Below are positions 57,305 through 64,000 of a stretch of 64,000 nt of DNA, piece after piece. This DNA is from JBMOMT01 sp049324835 (GTDB taxonomy: Bacteria > Chloroflexota > Anaerolineae > CAYNKW01), in contig JBMOMT010000040.1 in NCBI GenBank assembly GCA_049324835.1, positions 1 to 64,000 of the forward strand. Reading direction: 5' to 3'. Below the pieces are notes generated by a model that had not been told where the DNA came from, ran no database searches, and saw only the letters and a program-made list of their open reading frames with translations. The translations under genes and the position numbers were made by a program. Within the stretch, counting starts at the first letter, position 1, and each line of letters starts with the position of its first letter.

Positions 57305-58459
57305 GTGAAGTCTCGACTGACGAAAAAACAACTCGTCAACCTGGCCCTGCTGGTCTTTATCTGTGCCGCCTGGTTTGCCATCGGCTGGATCTTGCGGGGC
57401 AAAACCTGGCAGTCCAACGCCGAGATCACCCTCATCGAGCAGGTGCGTTACCAACTGCTCAACGAGCATCCCGGCCCGATACCCGGCAGTCGTGAACTGA
57501 CCTATGCCGCCATCCGGGGTATGCTCCGCCAAACCGACGATCCCTACGCCGCCCTCCTGGAGCCTCAAATCGCCGCCCACTTTGCCGACGATTTCGCCGG
57601 ACGCTCTGGCGTGGTCGGCCTGACATTTGAACCCCGGAACGGTCAGATGGTCATCAGCCGAGTGAACGCCGCAGGGCCGGCCGAGCAGGCCGGTTTACAG
57701 GCCGGCGACGTGATCCTCTCTGTGGACGGTTATGCCATCGACGAGGAGACCACCAGCACAGAAGTGGGGCTTTTGCTTCGTGGCCCGGCGGGAGAGGTTG
57801 CCCATTTTGTGGTGCAGCGCGGAGAGGCCATACTAGACTTTGGCCCCATCCGCCAGCCGCGCACCATCGTCTCGTCCGAGATGCTGCCCGGTGAAATCGC
57901 CTACCTGGCTCAGACAGCCTTTACGGTCAACTCGGTCGATCTGATGAAAGCGGCGCTCCAAGAATTGCTGGCCCAAAACCCCAAGGGATTGATCTGGGAC
58001 CTGCGCGCCAACGGCGGCGGCTCGATGCAATCCACCCAGGCGATCCTGAGCGACTTTATCCCAGAGGGCCTGCTCTTCAGCGCCGAACAAAAGGACGGCC
58101 AGCAAAAACGCTTCGAGGCTCAGGGCAATGCCCTGGCGCCAGATTTGCCCCTGGTGGTGCTGATCGACCAGGCCACCTACTCGGCGGGCGAAACGGCCGC
58201 CGCGGCCATTCAGGAAAACCAGCGAGGCATCCTCATCGGGGCCGCCACCTACGGCAAAGGCGTGATCCTCACCACGGTGCCGCTGCCTGAAGGATGCCTG
58301 CTACAGATGACCATCGCCAAGTGGCTCTCGCCCACGGGTGAATGGTACGAAGGCCGAGGGGTGTCGCCCGATATCGCCGCCAGCGACGATGAAACCACCG
58401 CCCAGGACGAGGTGCTGCAACGGGCCATCGACTATTTGCAGCAACAAGCCGCGCGCTGA
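57305..58459 (+). CDS. S41-family C-terminal processing protease
   Basis: A 384-residue CtpA/Prc-type protease. An N-terminal membrane helix (about 10-32) is followed by a PDZ domain (about 100-180, with LTFEPRNGQMVISRV and AGLQAGDVILSVDG) and the S41 catalytic domain. Catalytic Ser is in DQATYSAGETAAAA (near 295) and Lys in GAATYGKGV (near 320). It cleaves exported proteins at nonpolar C-termini. GTG 57305 follows AAGGAGC. The small repeat protein upstream is a conceivable substrate by position only. Confidence 0.92.
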   Translation: MKSRLTKKQLVNLALLVFICAAWFAIGWILRGKTWQSNAEITLIEQVRYQLLNEHPGPIPGSRELTYAAIRGMLRQTDDPYAALLEPQIAAHFADDFAGRSGVVGLTFEPRNGQMVISRVNAAGPAEQAGLQAGDVILSVDGYAIDEETTSTEVGLLLRGPAGEVAHFVVQRGEAILDFGPIRQPRTIVSSEMLPGEIAYLAQTAFTVNSVDLMKAALQELLAQNPKGLIWDLRANGGGSMQSTQAILSDFIPEGLLFSAEQKDGQQKRFEAQGNALAPDLPLVVLIDQATYSAGETAAAAIQENQRGILIGAATYGKGVILTTVPLPEGCLLQMTIAKWLSPTGEWYEGRGVSPDIAASDDETTAQDEVLQRAIDYLQQQAAR

Positions 58460-58477
58460 GCACACCTGCTCCCAAAC

Positions 58478-58513
58478 AAAAACACGCAGGCTGGCTTGCG
58501 CCTGCGTGTTTTT
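58478..58513. terminator. Bidirectional terminator
   Basis: AAAAACACGCAGG (58478-58490) and CCTGCGTGTTTTT (58501-58513) form a stem with A and T runs on both sides. It serves the protease gene and the converging nucleotidyltransferase gene. Confidence 0.9.
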
Positions 58514-58523
58514 GTTGCCACTA

Positions 58524-59291
58524 TCACCGATTTTCCAGCTCGGCCCGGATGCGTTCCAGTTGATGGGGTTTGTCCACGTCCATGCCCATTTCGGCGTAGG
58601 GCGTGACAATCACCCGGCCACGAACGTTCAGCGCCCGGCCGACGCGCCGCTCGGCGTCGGCAACCGTCAACCGCCGCAGCACAAATCGAATCAGCAGCCC
58701 CGGTCCCACCAGCCGCACCTGTTTTCTAAAGCTCTTGCGGGCCTCCATGAGTTTATCGAACAGAGCCTGATTCGAGTGAACCAGATCGGTGCGGGTCATA
58801 AAAATATCGGCGCCACAATAAGCGCCATCGCGCAGCGGCACAAAGGTGCGGCCTGAACCCGGAAAACGTTTCTCCATGACAGCTCGCTCGACGACGGTGT
58901 AATACACGTCGTGATCCGTTTCGGCGCAGGTTCGGAGCAGCCAATCGACCATGTCGCTGGTCAGCAGGGGGATGTCGGCGGTGGAAAGGATCGCCAGCCG
59001 GGCAGTGGGGTTGATCTCGTGCAGTTTTTCAAAACCGGCCACCACGTTTTCGAACAAACCCTGGCGCGCCGGGGCAAAAAAGAGCGGCAGGCCCACGTCC
59101 GGGCATTCGTGCGGCTCGAGCCCCACGATGACAAAACGCTCGATGTCCGGCGCACCCGCCAGCGCTTCCATCACATACCGGATCATCGGTTTGCCGGCGA
59201 TGGGTAACAGCGCCTTGTTGCTCAGACCGGTCACGGCGTACAGGGGATCGTCGGGCAGCACGCGCCCCCCGGCCATCATGATCACGTCCAT
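58524..59291 (-). CDS. MobA-like nucleotidyltransferase
   Basis: A 255-residue NTP_transf_3-type nucleotidyltransferase. It starts MDVIMMAGGRVLPDDPLY with the family's AGG nucleotide loop; LLPIAGKPMIRYVMEAL supplies the Lys-containing motif, and the metal Asp is in LSTADIPLL. Related enzymes transfer CMP, GMP or NMP to cofactors or sugars; here the substrate is unknown. The last third is basic. It is the last gene of a minus-strand operon downstream of an Lgt-like and a quinate-dehydrogenase-like gene. Confidence 0.82.
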   Translation of the reverse strand: MDVIMMAGGRVLPDDPLYAVTGLSNKALLPIAGKPMIRYVMEALAGAPDIERFVIVGLEPHECPDVGLPLFFAPARQGLFENVVAGFEKLHEINPTARLAILSTADIPLLTSDMVDWLLRTCAETDHDVYYTVVERAVMEKRFPGSGRTFVPLRDGAYCGADIFMTRTDLVHSNQALFDKLMEARKSFRKQVRLVGPGLLIRFVLRRLTVADAERRVGRALNVRGRVIVTPYAEMGMDVDKPHQLERIRAELENR

Positions 59292-59313
59292 CGGATACGT
59301 CCTTTCCCGCCGG

Positions 59314-60213
59314 TCAATCCAGCCGCGTGATGGTGGGGCGAAAGCCCAGGCGGTCGAGCAGGCCCTGGATCTCGTCGCCTGTCAGGGTGCGACCCTTGCC
59401 GGCAACGGCGGTCAGTGCAGCCTCGATGACGTTGGTGCCAAAACTGCGCCCCTCAAAGCGGGGCGTCGTGGTCGCCAGATAACGCACGCCGCGCCCTTTG
59501 AGCAGTTCCACGTCGGCTGCCGTGGTGGTGTTGGTGACCACCACCTTGCCGTCCAGGCGGGGCGGCAGATGTCGCCGGATGTAGTTGAAATCGCCGGCGA
59601 TCACAGACGCCCAGCGATACCATTTTTCGTACCTGGGCACGATCTGGTGCTGTTTTTCGCCGGTGGGATAGAGCACACTCATGGGCAATCGACCCACCAC
59701 CGGCATGAGGAAACGAGCCAGCCGCTGCAAGTTGGTCAGTCCACGCACGGCGATGGGCACGCCCAGGCCGAACATGAGATCGCAATAGACCGTCTGGTAG
59801 CCGGCGTGGTGAAAAGAAAGGGCCATATCGTAACGATCCACGGCGACGGTGATCATGGCCTGTTTGGGTGCGATCTGGTCGCCGATCTCGGCCTCCACCC
59901 GCTGCATGATGTGACGCTCCAGCACGCTGCGCACACCGCCGCCGTCGACCACCGGCGTCTGCCGCACGGGTGAGACCATCTTGTGCGCCGCCCGCAGCGG
60001 GTAATAACGCTCCTCGACCTGCAAGCCCAGATCGGTGCCACCCACACCAAACGCATCCACCGCACCGTCCAAGTCGGCATAGAGCGCCATGGCCCGGGCC
60101 AGGTCGCCATCGGTGCCGATGCGCTCGACGCTGATCGGCTCGCCGAGCAATTCCAGAATCACCTTGTGATCGCGCGTTGAACTACCCAGGCTAATACTAA
60201 CCGCTCGTTTCAT
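59314..60213 (-). CDS. Conserved protein, quinate-5-dehydrogenase-like
   Basis: A 299-residue conserved protein. It starts MKRAVSISLGSSTRDHKVILELLGE with later GTDLGLQVEERYYPLRAAHKM, and contains VVDGGGVRSVLERH and VVTNTTTAADVELLKGRG. The pattern resembles proteins labelled quinate 5-dehydrogenase in Chloroflexota-type genomes, but I cannot point to a proven activity or cofactor motif. The ATG overlaps the upstream lgt-like gene by 17 bp, so the two are translationally linked. Confidence 0.6.
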   Translation of the reverse strand: MKRAVSISLGSSTRDHKVILELLGEPISVERIGTDGDLARAMALYADLDGAVDAFGVGGTDLGLQVEERYYPLRAAHKMVSPVRQTPVVDGGGVRSVLERHIMQRVEAEIGDQIAPKQAMITVAVDRYDMALSFHHAGYQTVYCDLMFGLGVPIAVRGLTNLQRLARFLMPVVGRLPMSVLYPTGEKQHQIVPRYEKWYRWASVIAGDFNYIRRHLPPRLDGKVVVTNTTTAADVELLKGRGVRYLATTTPRFEGRSFGTNVIEAALTAVAGKGRTLTGDEIQGLLDRLGFRPTITRLD

Positions 60214-61090
60214 CCTCCCCCCCGGCTGTCTGATTTGTCAACTCTACACTTGCAGAAACACCCTCCGCCCGCAAAGGTGTCGCCGTTTGAGGCTCAGACC
60301 CGCCCCGCTGCCACAACAGGATCAGTCCTACCGCCCCCAACGTCGCAATGGCAGCATCTATGGCCTGGCCGGCGCGCCACAGACCCCAATAGAGCGTCTC
60401 GTCGGCGCGGGTAAAACCCAGCAGCAGATCGCCCCCAAAGGCCAGAAAGAGCCAGGCGAACGTTCTAAAACCGCGCCGCGAGCGGCGGCCGGCAAGCAAC
60501 AGCAGCAAAAAAACTAGCAGGCTCCAGGCCGCGCCCACCGGTTGCGTGGCAAAGCGCCGCGCCTGCACGCCGTACAGGTCCGGCAGATCGTAGGTCAGCG
60601 GGCCGTAGGACACCACGCCGTGCCCCACCCCGGCGAGGAAACAGCCGATCCAGCCCACGGCCATGCCCAGCGCCAGCCCTGGCGCGAGGGCATCGGTGAG
60701 CGCCAGCAGCGGCGGCGGCAGGCGGCGCAAACCACCAGACCGCGGGCGAGGAGTGAGCCAGGTTCGCAGCGCGTGCCAGACCAGCAGGGCCGTCACACCG
60801 CCCAAAAACGCGCCGTGCCAGGCCAATCCGCCCTGCCACAGTTGCCACACCTCCTGTGGATGGTAGGCAAAATACTCCCGTTGAGCCAACACGTACCCCA
60901 TCCGCCCGCCGACGATACCTCCCAGAATGCTCCAGAAACCCGCGTCGAACACGGCGGCAGCGTCCTCGAACTGAGCCGATTGCCTGGCCTGCCACCAGGC
61001 CACGATCAGGCCCAGCAGCAAGGCGGCGTCGAGCAGCACCGTATAACTGTAAACGGGATGTCCACCCACTCGGAAAAGGATAGGATACAT
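60197..61090 (-). CDS. Lgt-family protein with missing key arginine
   Basis: A 297-residue polytopic membrane protein of the prolipoprotein diacylglyceryl transferase family. It starts MYPILFRVGGHPVYSYTVLL, has GGRMGYV (equivalent of Arg73) near 61 and WHGAFLGG with the family His near 91. The later signature reads GWIGCFLAGVGHG (near 146), where typical Lgt has GRIGNF or GRIGCF. The Arg of this motif, essential in E. coli Lgt, is Trp here (codon TGG). It may be a functionally altered paralogue rather than the main Lgt; the PhnD lipoprotein shows that lipidation is needed in this organism. Confidence 0.75.
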   Translation of the reverse strand: MYPILFRVGGHPVYSYTVLLDAALLLGLIVAWWQARQSAQFEDAAAVFDAGFWSILGGIVGGRMGYVLAQREYFAYHPQEVWQLWQGGLAWHGAFLGGVTALLVWHALRTWLTPRPRSGGLRRLPPPLLALTDALAPGLALGMAVGWIGCFLAGVGHGVVSYGPLTYDLPDLYGVQARRFATQPVGAAWSLLVFLLLLLAGRRSRRGFRTFAWLFLAFGGDLLLGFTRADETLYWGLWRAGQAIDAAIATLGAVGLILLWQRGGSEPQTATPLRAEGVSASVELTNQTAGGEDETSG

Positions 61091-61168
61091 ACCTGCTCCC
61101 TCAGAATGGCCAAAGGCTGGCGGCGATCATACCACAAACACAGGCTTTAGTAAAGCCGCCGGCCTGCC

Positions 61169-62497
61169 TCAGCCCAAAGTATCCGCACCTGCCCATTGTT
61201 CGTGCCGCAGATCGTGCAATCGGGTGGTGAACAAGAACCCCAACCCCATAGCCAGAGCTGTCACGGCGAAAAGGGTGACGAAAGAGTTGTTGGTGATCTT
61301 GAGAATGGCCCCGCCGGTCAGCGCCACAGGCGCCAGCGCCACGCCGTTGATGGCGTTGGCCAGGGCAACGTAGGTCGATCGCTCCCCGGCAGGCGACAGG
61401 TCCAGCAGGTAATTGTAGAACCCCTGCATGTACGCCGATTGTAACAGGCCCAACGCCACGAATACCAGACCAAAAGCGTAAACCAATCCCGATTGATGGC
61501 CGGGAAACAGCCAGGGCAGCGCCAGCGCCCAGATAGGCGCAAAGGCCGCCGCCCCCACACCAAACTGGACGGCACGCTTGCCACCCCAGCGCTCATAGAG
61601 CGCGCCCAAGATCACCGCCCCCACCATGCCACCGACGATCTGGGCTGAGGTGAAGGAGCCAACAGCGGCCTCGTCCACAGCCAACACATCGCGCGCAAAA
61701 ACGACGTAAAAGGGAATCGAGAGATCGCTGAGTCCTACCAACAGACGCACGGCGATAAACAGCCGAAAGTTGAGGTCTCGACGCCAGATGTGGATCAACT
61801 GCTGCCTAAAAGGCAACGAAGAGGTTGGTTCAACCGCGCTTTCGCTTTTTGGCTCGTAGATGAAAACTTCTGCCACCCAGGAGAAAACCATGATCACGCC
61901 TGATATCAGAAAAATGATGGCATAATTTTGGGGAAAAACAGGGCCAGCGCGCCCCAGAATGAAATTGATGAGCAGTCCCGCTCCAATCGAAAACAGACCG
62001 GAGAGGATCTGTCCCCAGCCGAAAAGATGGCCGCGACGGTTAGAAGGCAGCGCTTTGCCGAGGATATCGAACCAGGCCACCGCGCCCAGAGCATCGGTGA
62101 TACGAAAGAGAGCCATCAAAGCAAAGGTCAGAGCCAGCATAAAACCTGGCCGCTGCGCCCCACCCAGCAACAATGCCAGCGCCAACAGGAAAAAAGCCGG
62201 TCGGCCCACCAACCCTGGGATCAAGAGGTAGCGTTTTTTGCGCGCTTTGTGGCGCAAATAGCTGGCGGCCACCAACTGCGGCAGCAGCCAACCCACCGTA
62301 TTGATCGTGCCATTGAGCCCAATGAGCAGCGGCGAAGCAGTGAGCTGGCGCACAAAGGCCGGCAGCACCGTGTTCTGGCCGATAAACGCCAGAGCCAGCC
62401 CAAAAAACACATAGTCCGCCAAAAAAGCCCCAAAGTTGCGACGGTCGCGCGCCGCCGACGAAACCGTCTCCCGATTTGTCGCAAGATCCGTGGTCAA
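61169..62497 (-). CDS. MFS transporter
   Basis: A 442-residue major facilitator. It has many hydrophobic helices consistent with 12 membrane segments, and motif-A-like sequences after the second helix (LRHKARKKRYLLIPGL) and in the second half (ALYERWGGKRAVQFGVG). The central loop is hydrophilic (about 205-230). No substrate motif is recognised. The ATG overlaps the stop of the GNAT gene (ATGA at 62494-62497), so the two are coupled. Confidence 0.88.
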   Translation of the reverse strand: MTTDLATNRETVSSAARDRRNFGAFLADYVFFGLALAFIGQNTVLPAFVRQLTASPLLIGLNGTINTVGWLLPQLVAASYLRHKARKKRYLLIPGLVGRPAFFLLALALLLGGAQRPGFMLALTFALMALFRITDALGAVAWFDILGKALPSNRRGHLFGWGQILSGLFSIGAGLLINFILGRAGPVFPQNYAIIFLISGVIMVFSWVAEVFIYEPKSESAVEPTSSLPFRQQLIHIWRRDLNFRLFIAVRLLVGLSDLSIPFYVVFARDVLAVDEAAVGSFTSAQIVGGMVGAVILGALYERWGGKRAVQFGVGAAAFAPIWALALPWLFPGHQSGLVYAFGLVFVALGLLQSAYMQGFYNYLLDLSPAGERSTYVALANAINGVALAPVALTGGAILKITNNSFVTLFAVTALAMGLGFLFTTRLHDLRHEQWAGADTLG

Positions 62498-63435
62498 ATG
62501 ACTCTCCCGTGAAAAGTGAATGACAAGGTGCGCTCCATCACCCGATACAATCCTTCAGATCGAAACCCCTGCCCGGCCAAAACCCGACGCAGTTGCCGAT
62601 CGGCCAATGGCGCCAGACAGCCGATCTCGTCCCAGCCCTGATCTCGACCCCACTCAACAGCCGCAGCGATCAGAGCCGCCGCCTCACCCGGCCCCGGCGC
62701 CACCATCGTCTCGATCCAGGCCCCGGCGTACAGCAGCGTTCGCACGTGCACCAGTTCCATCAAGGCCACGCTGGCGTCCTCTCGCCCGGCAAGAAAGAAC
62801 GTGCTGCCGCCCGTTTTCAAAAGCTCGACCACCCGTTTCGGATCGCAGGCCGTTTCCGGCGCCAGGCGCAACAGATCGTGCGCCTCTGCCTCACCAGTCA
62901 GACGGCGAACGACCGTCTCGCCCGGCACCGACCGCCGCCCGGTCTGGCGCAAAGAATGGCAACGCATCAGGTGAACCTGCTCCGGTCTGGGACAAAAACC
63001 CGCCGCCTCGAAGGCGCGGCGCGAGGCGTGATTCTCTGCCGCCACCACCGCCCGCGATCGTTCCGCGTCGCTGCCTGCGGCCCCCGCCACGGCCATCCTC
63101 ACCAGCGCCCTGGCGATGCCTCGTCGCCGATATTCCGGGCGCACAGCCAACAGATCCACCTCCCAACCCAGGCCGCGCAGCGTGTGCGTGGCAAAAGCCG
63201 ACACGAACCCGGCCGGCTCACCGTCTGCCTCGGCCAGCCAGATATGTTGTGAACCATCGGCCAGCAGGGCTACGATCTGTGCCACTGAATACGGGCACTC
63301 GGCAAAAGTGGCCCGATCCACCAGCAGAATGTCGTGTGCGTCATCAAAACTACCATCAAAGGGCCGCAGCACTGTGCCTCTCAATTGCAGGCTCCCCTCA
63401 ACCAGACCGCTCGGATCACAAAGCAGCGCAAACAT
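62494..63435 (-). CDS. Two-domain GNAT acetyltransferase
   Basis: A 313-residue protein with two GNAT folds. Domain 1 (about 30-140) has the acetyl-CoA loop AVRPEYRRRGIARALVRMAV. Domain 2 (about 175-305) is degenerate, keeping ALMELVHV and WGRDQGWDEIGCLAP but without a clear R/Q-x-x-G-x-G/A loop. ATG 63435 starts MFALLCDPSG. A longer reading from 63522 would overlap the -10 box at 63442-63447. If that box is used, the transcript begins at or near the start codon, so translation would be leaderless. The gene is coupled to the MFS transporter and may modify its substrate. Confidence 0.85.
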   Translation of the reverse strand: MFALLCDPSGLVEGSLQLRGTVLRPFDGSFDDAHDILLVDRATFAECPYSVAQIVALLADGSQHIWLAEADGEPAGFVSAFATHTLRGLGWEVDLLAVRPEYRRRGIARALVRMAVAGAAGSDAERSRAVVAAENHASRRAFEAAGFCPRPEQVHLMRCHSLRQTGRRSVPGETVVRRLTGEAEAHDLLRLAPETACDPKRVVELLKTGGSTFFLAGREDASVALMELVHVRTLLYAGAWIETMVAPGPGEAAALIAAAVEWGRDQGWDEIGCLAPLADRQLRRVLAGQGFRSEGLYRVMERTLSFTFHGRVI

Positions 63436-63441
63436 GGGGCC

Positions 63442-63447
63442 ATTATA
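63442..63447 (-). promoter_or_regulatory. Possible -10 box for the GNAT/MFS operon
   Basis: On the minus strand, TATAAT about 7 nt before the ATG at 63435, with only a weak TTAGTG-like -35 box. If functional, the mRNA would have almost no leader. Confidence 0.4.
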
Positions 63448-63509
63448 CCACACGCCGCGCCTTTTCACTAAACCGGTTGCCGGAAATGCCGGGGTTACGT
63501 CAAAAACCC

Positions 63510-63538
63510 TTGCCAAACCCACCCTTTTGTGGTAAAAT
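63510..63538 (+). promoter_or_regulatory. Promoter of the cysS leader
   Basis: TTGCCA (63510-63515), a 17-nt spacer and TAAAAT (63533-63538). Transcription would begin near 63545. Confidence 0.75.
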
Positions 63539-63544
63539 AGTCAC

Positions 63545-63738
63545 ACCTTAAACGACTCGGAAAAATCCGATGATTGCCTTTCGACCGTTCGCCAGCCAAC
63601 TGAAGGCTCTCCTCTGTGGCAAGCTCCTCTGTGAGAGGGGTCATTTACGCCTGGGAGAGTGCTGGCGCTAAAAAAAACTGGCAGATCAAGACTACATTGT
63701 GACGACAAGCCTCCCCAAGCGGGAGGCTTTTTCTTTTG
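63545..63738 (+). ncRNA. Structured cysS leader RNA, class unknown
   Basis: About 190 nt between the promoter and an intrinsic terminator. Visible pairings are CGCCAGC (63590-63596) with GCTGGCG (63661-63667); CTCTCC (63607-63612) with GGAGAG (63654-63659); and CCTCT/AGAGG closing a small hairpin near 63626-63638. An alternative partner for the 5' GCCAG is CTGGC near 63678, suggesting two exclusive folds. No T-box consensus (AGGGTGG) was found and it does not fit SAM, glycine or other riboswitches I know. It may be a Cys-related attenuator or an independent small RNA. Confidence 0.5.
63707..63738 (+). terminator. Intrinsic terminator in the cysS leader
   Basis: AAGCCTCCC (63707-63715) pairs with GGGAGGCTT (63721-63729) around a 5-nt loop and is followed by a T-rich run broken by one C. 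It lies between the promoter and cysS, so conditional readthrough is expected. Confidence 0.85.
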
Positions 63739-63764
63739 TTGGGCGATTTGCCAAATCGCCCAAC
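63738..63764. repeat. Hairpin before cysS
   Basis: GTTGGGCGATTT (63738-63749) and AAATCGCCCAAC (63753-63764) form a perfect 12-bp stem with a 3-nt loop, directly after the terminator and about 10 bp before the ribosome-binding site. It may be a dispersed palindrome or part of the control. Confidence 0.6.
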
Positions 63765-63787
63765 CACCTCAAAGAAGGAGACACAGC

Positions 63788-64000
63788 ATGGCGATGCAAA
63801 TCTACGACACCCTGAGCCGACGCCAAGAGACCTTCCGGCCCATCGAGCCGGGCGCGGTGGGCATGTATCACTGCGGCCCCACCGTCTACGATCGCGCCCA
63901 CATCGGCAACATGCGCACCTACGTCATGGCCGACATCGTCCGCCGCACGTTCGAGTACCTGGGTTATGCCGTGCGCCAGGTGATGAACATCACCGACGTG
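63788..64000 (+). CDS. cysS: Cysteinyl-tRNA synthetase, 5' part
   Basis: The first 71 codons of a class I aminoacyl-tRNA synthetase, cut by the window end. It starts MAMQIYDTLSRRQETFRP and has YHCGPTVYD, whose Cys is one of the active-site zinc ligands, and AHIGNMRTYV carrying the HIGH-equivalent motif HIGN. This is the CysS signature. ATG 63788 follows AAGAAGGAGAC. The long leader upstream with an intrinsic terminator suggests transcription attenuation. Confidence 0.95.
   Translation, partial: MAMQIYDTLSRRQETFRPIEPGAVGMYHCGPTVYDRAHIGNMRTYVMADIVRRTFEYLGYAVRQVMNITDV

Noticed and set aside
63545..63738. T-box riboswitch upstream of cysS
   Set aside because: No AGGGTGG-type T-box sequence or clear specifier loop was found, so only an unclassified structured leader is claimed.
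63545..63738. 6S RNA
   Set aside because: The visible rod is only about 80 nt, without the long closing stem and large central bubble expected of 6S RNA.

Overview
The window is GC-rich, densely coded bacterial chromosome. Its gene content points to the Chloroflexota, probably an Anaerolineae/Caldilineae-like lineage. The reasons are a Tad pilus locus without a secretin gene, TadE-type proteins with Thr/Pro linkers, AAA-TPR-TolB fusion proteins, and the mix of housekeeping genes. The assignment is inferred from gene content; no rRNA or tRNA gene was recognised. Near-consensus sigma70-type promoters with 17-18 nt spacers (TTGACA/TTGCCA with TATAAT/TATCAT) precede many transcription units.

Layout. 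1-0.5 kb holds an RHS-core remnant broken by dispersed repeats. 0.5-5 kb (minus) is an operon for a two-subunit ABC exporter with a GxxExxY gene wedged between the subunits by ATGA overlaps. 5.2-12.4 kb (plus) has der and two related AAA ATPase genes, the first fused to TPRs, a membrane helix and two TolB-like propellers. 12.4-15.6 kb has a DUF151 nuclease-family gene, dnaB and a dTDP-glucose dehydratase gene. 15.7-18.4 kb has a NarL/DegU regulator between two HisKA_3-type kinases, the first of which lacks the phosphoacceptor His. 18.5-38 kb is a large Tad/Flp pilus locus: flp pilin, two TadE-like pseudopilins, a 1266-residue multi-domain secreted protein, a secreted propeller-like protein, a TadG-like vWA protein with a carbohydrate-binding-like insertion, then cpaB, cpaE, tadA, tadB, tadC, followed by comF, hpf and a low-molecular-weight phosphatase gene.

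37.9-44.8 kb (minus) has a seven-PAS histidine kinase, uvrD/pcrA and an alpha/beta hydrolase. 45-45.9 kb has an ECF sigma factor and its zinc-finger anti-sigma. 45.9-51.3 kb (minus) is a phosphonate-type ABC importer (phnD, phnC, and a fused double phnE with periplasmic-type insertions) ending in a GT2 glycosyltransferase. 51.6 kb has an all-helical protein with a faint isoprenoid-synthase motif. 52.9-56.6 kb is a tandem glycine riboswitch with terminator, then a class V aminotransferase, serA and DUF1015: a serine/glycine metabolism unit. 57 kb has a tiny secreted protein of 14-residue Gly/Trp repeats next to a ctpA-type protease. 58.5-63.4 kb (minus) has two-domain GNAT, MFS, Lgt-like, a quinate-dehydrogenase-like protein and a nucleotidyltransferase. 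The window ends in cysS, behind a structured leader with an intrinsic terminator.

Several dispersed repeat families occur. The clearest is a ~120 bp MITE-like element (copies near 5.03, 27.87, 52.7 and 56.73 kb) whose best copy has inverted ends and an 8-bp target duplication. The most unusual biology is the adhesin-decorated Tad locus, the AAA-TPR-TolB transmembrane fusion, the His-less kinase, the double PhnE permease and the riboswitch-controlled serine/glycine operon.
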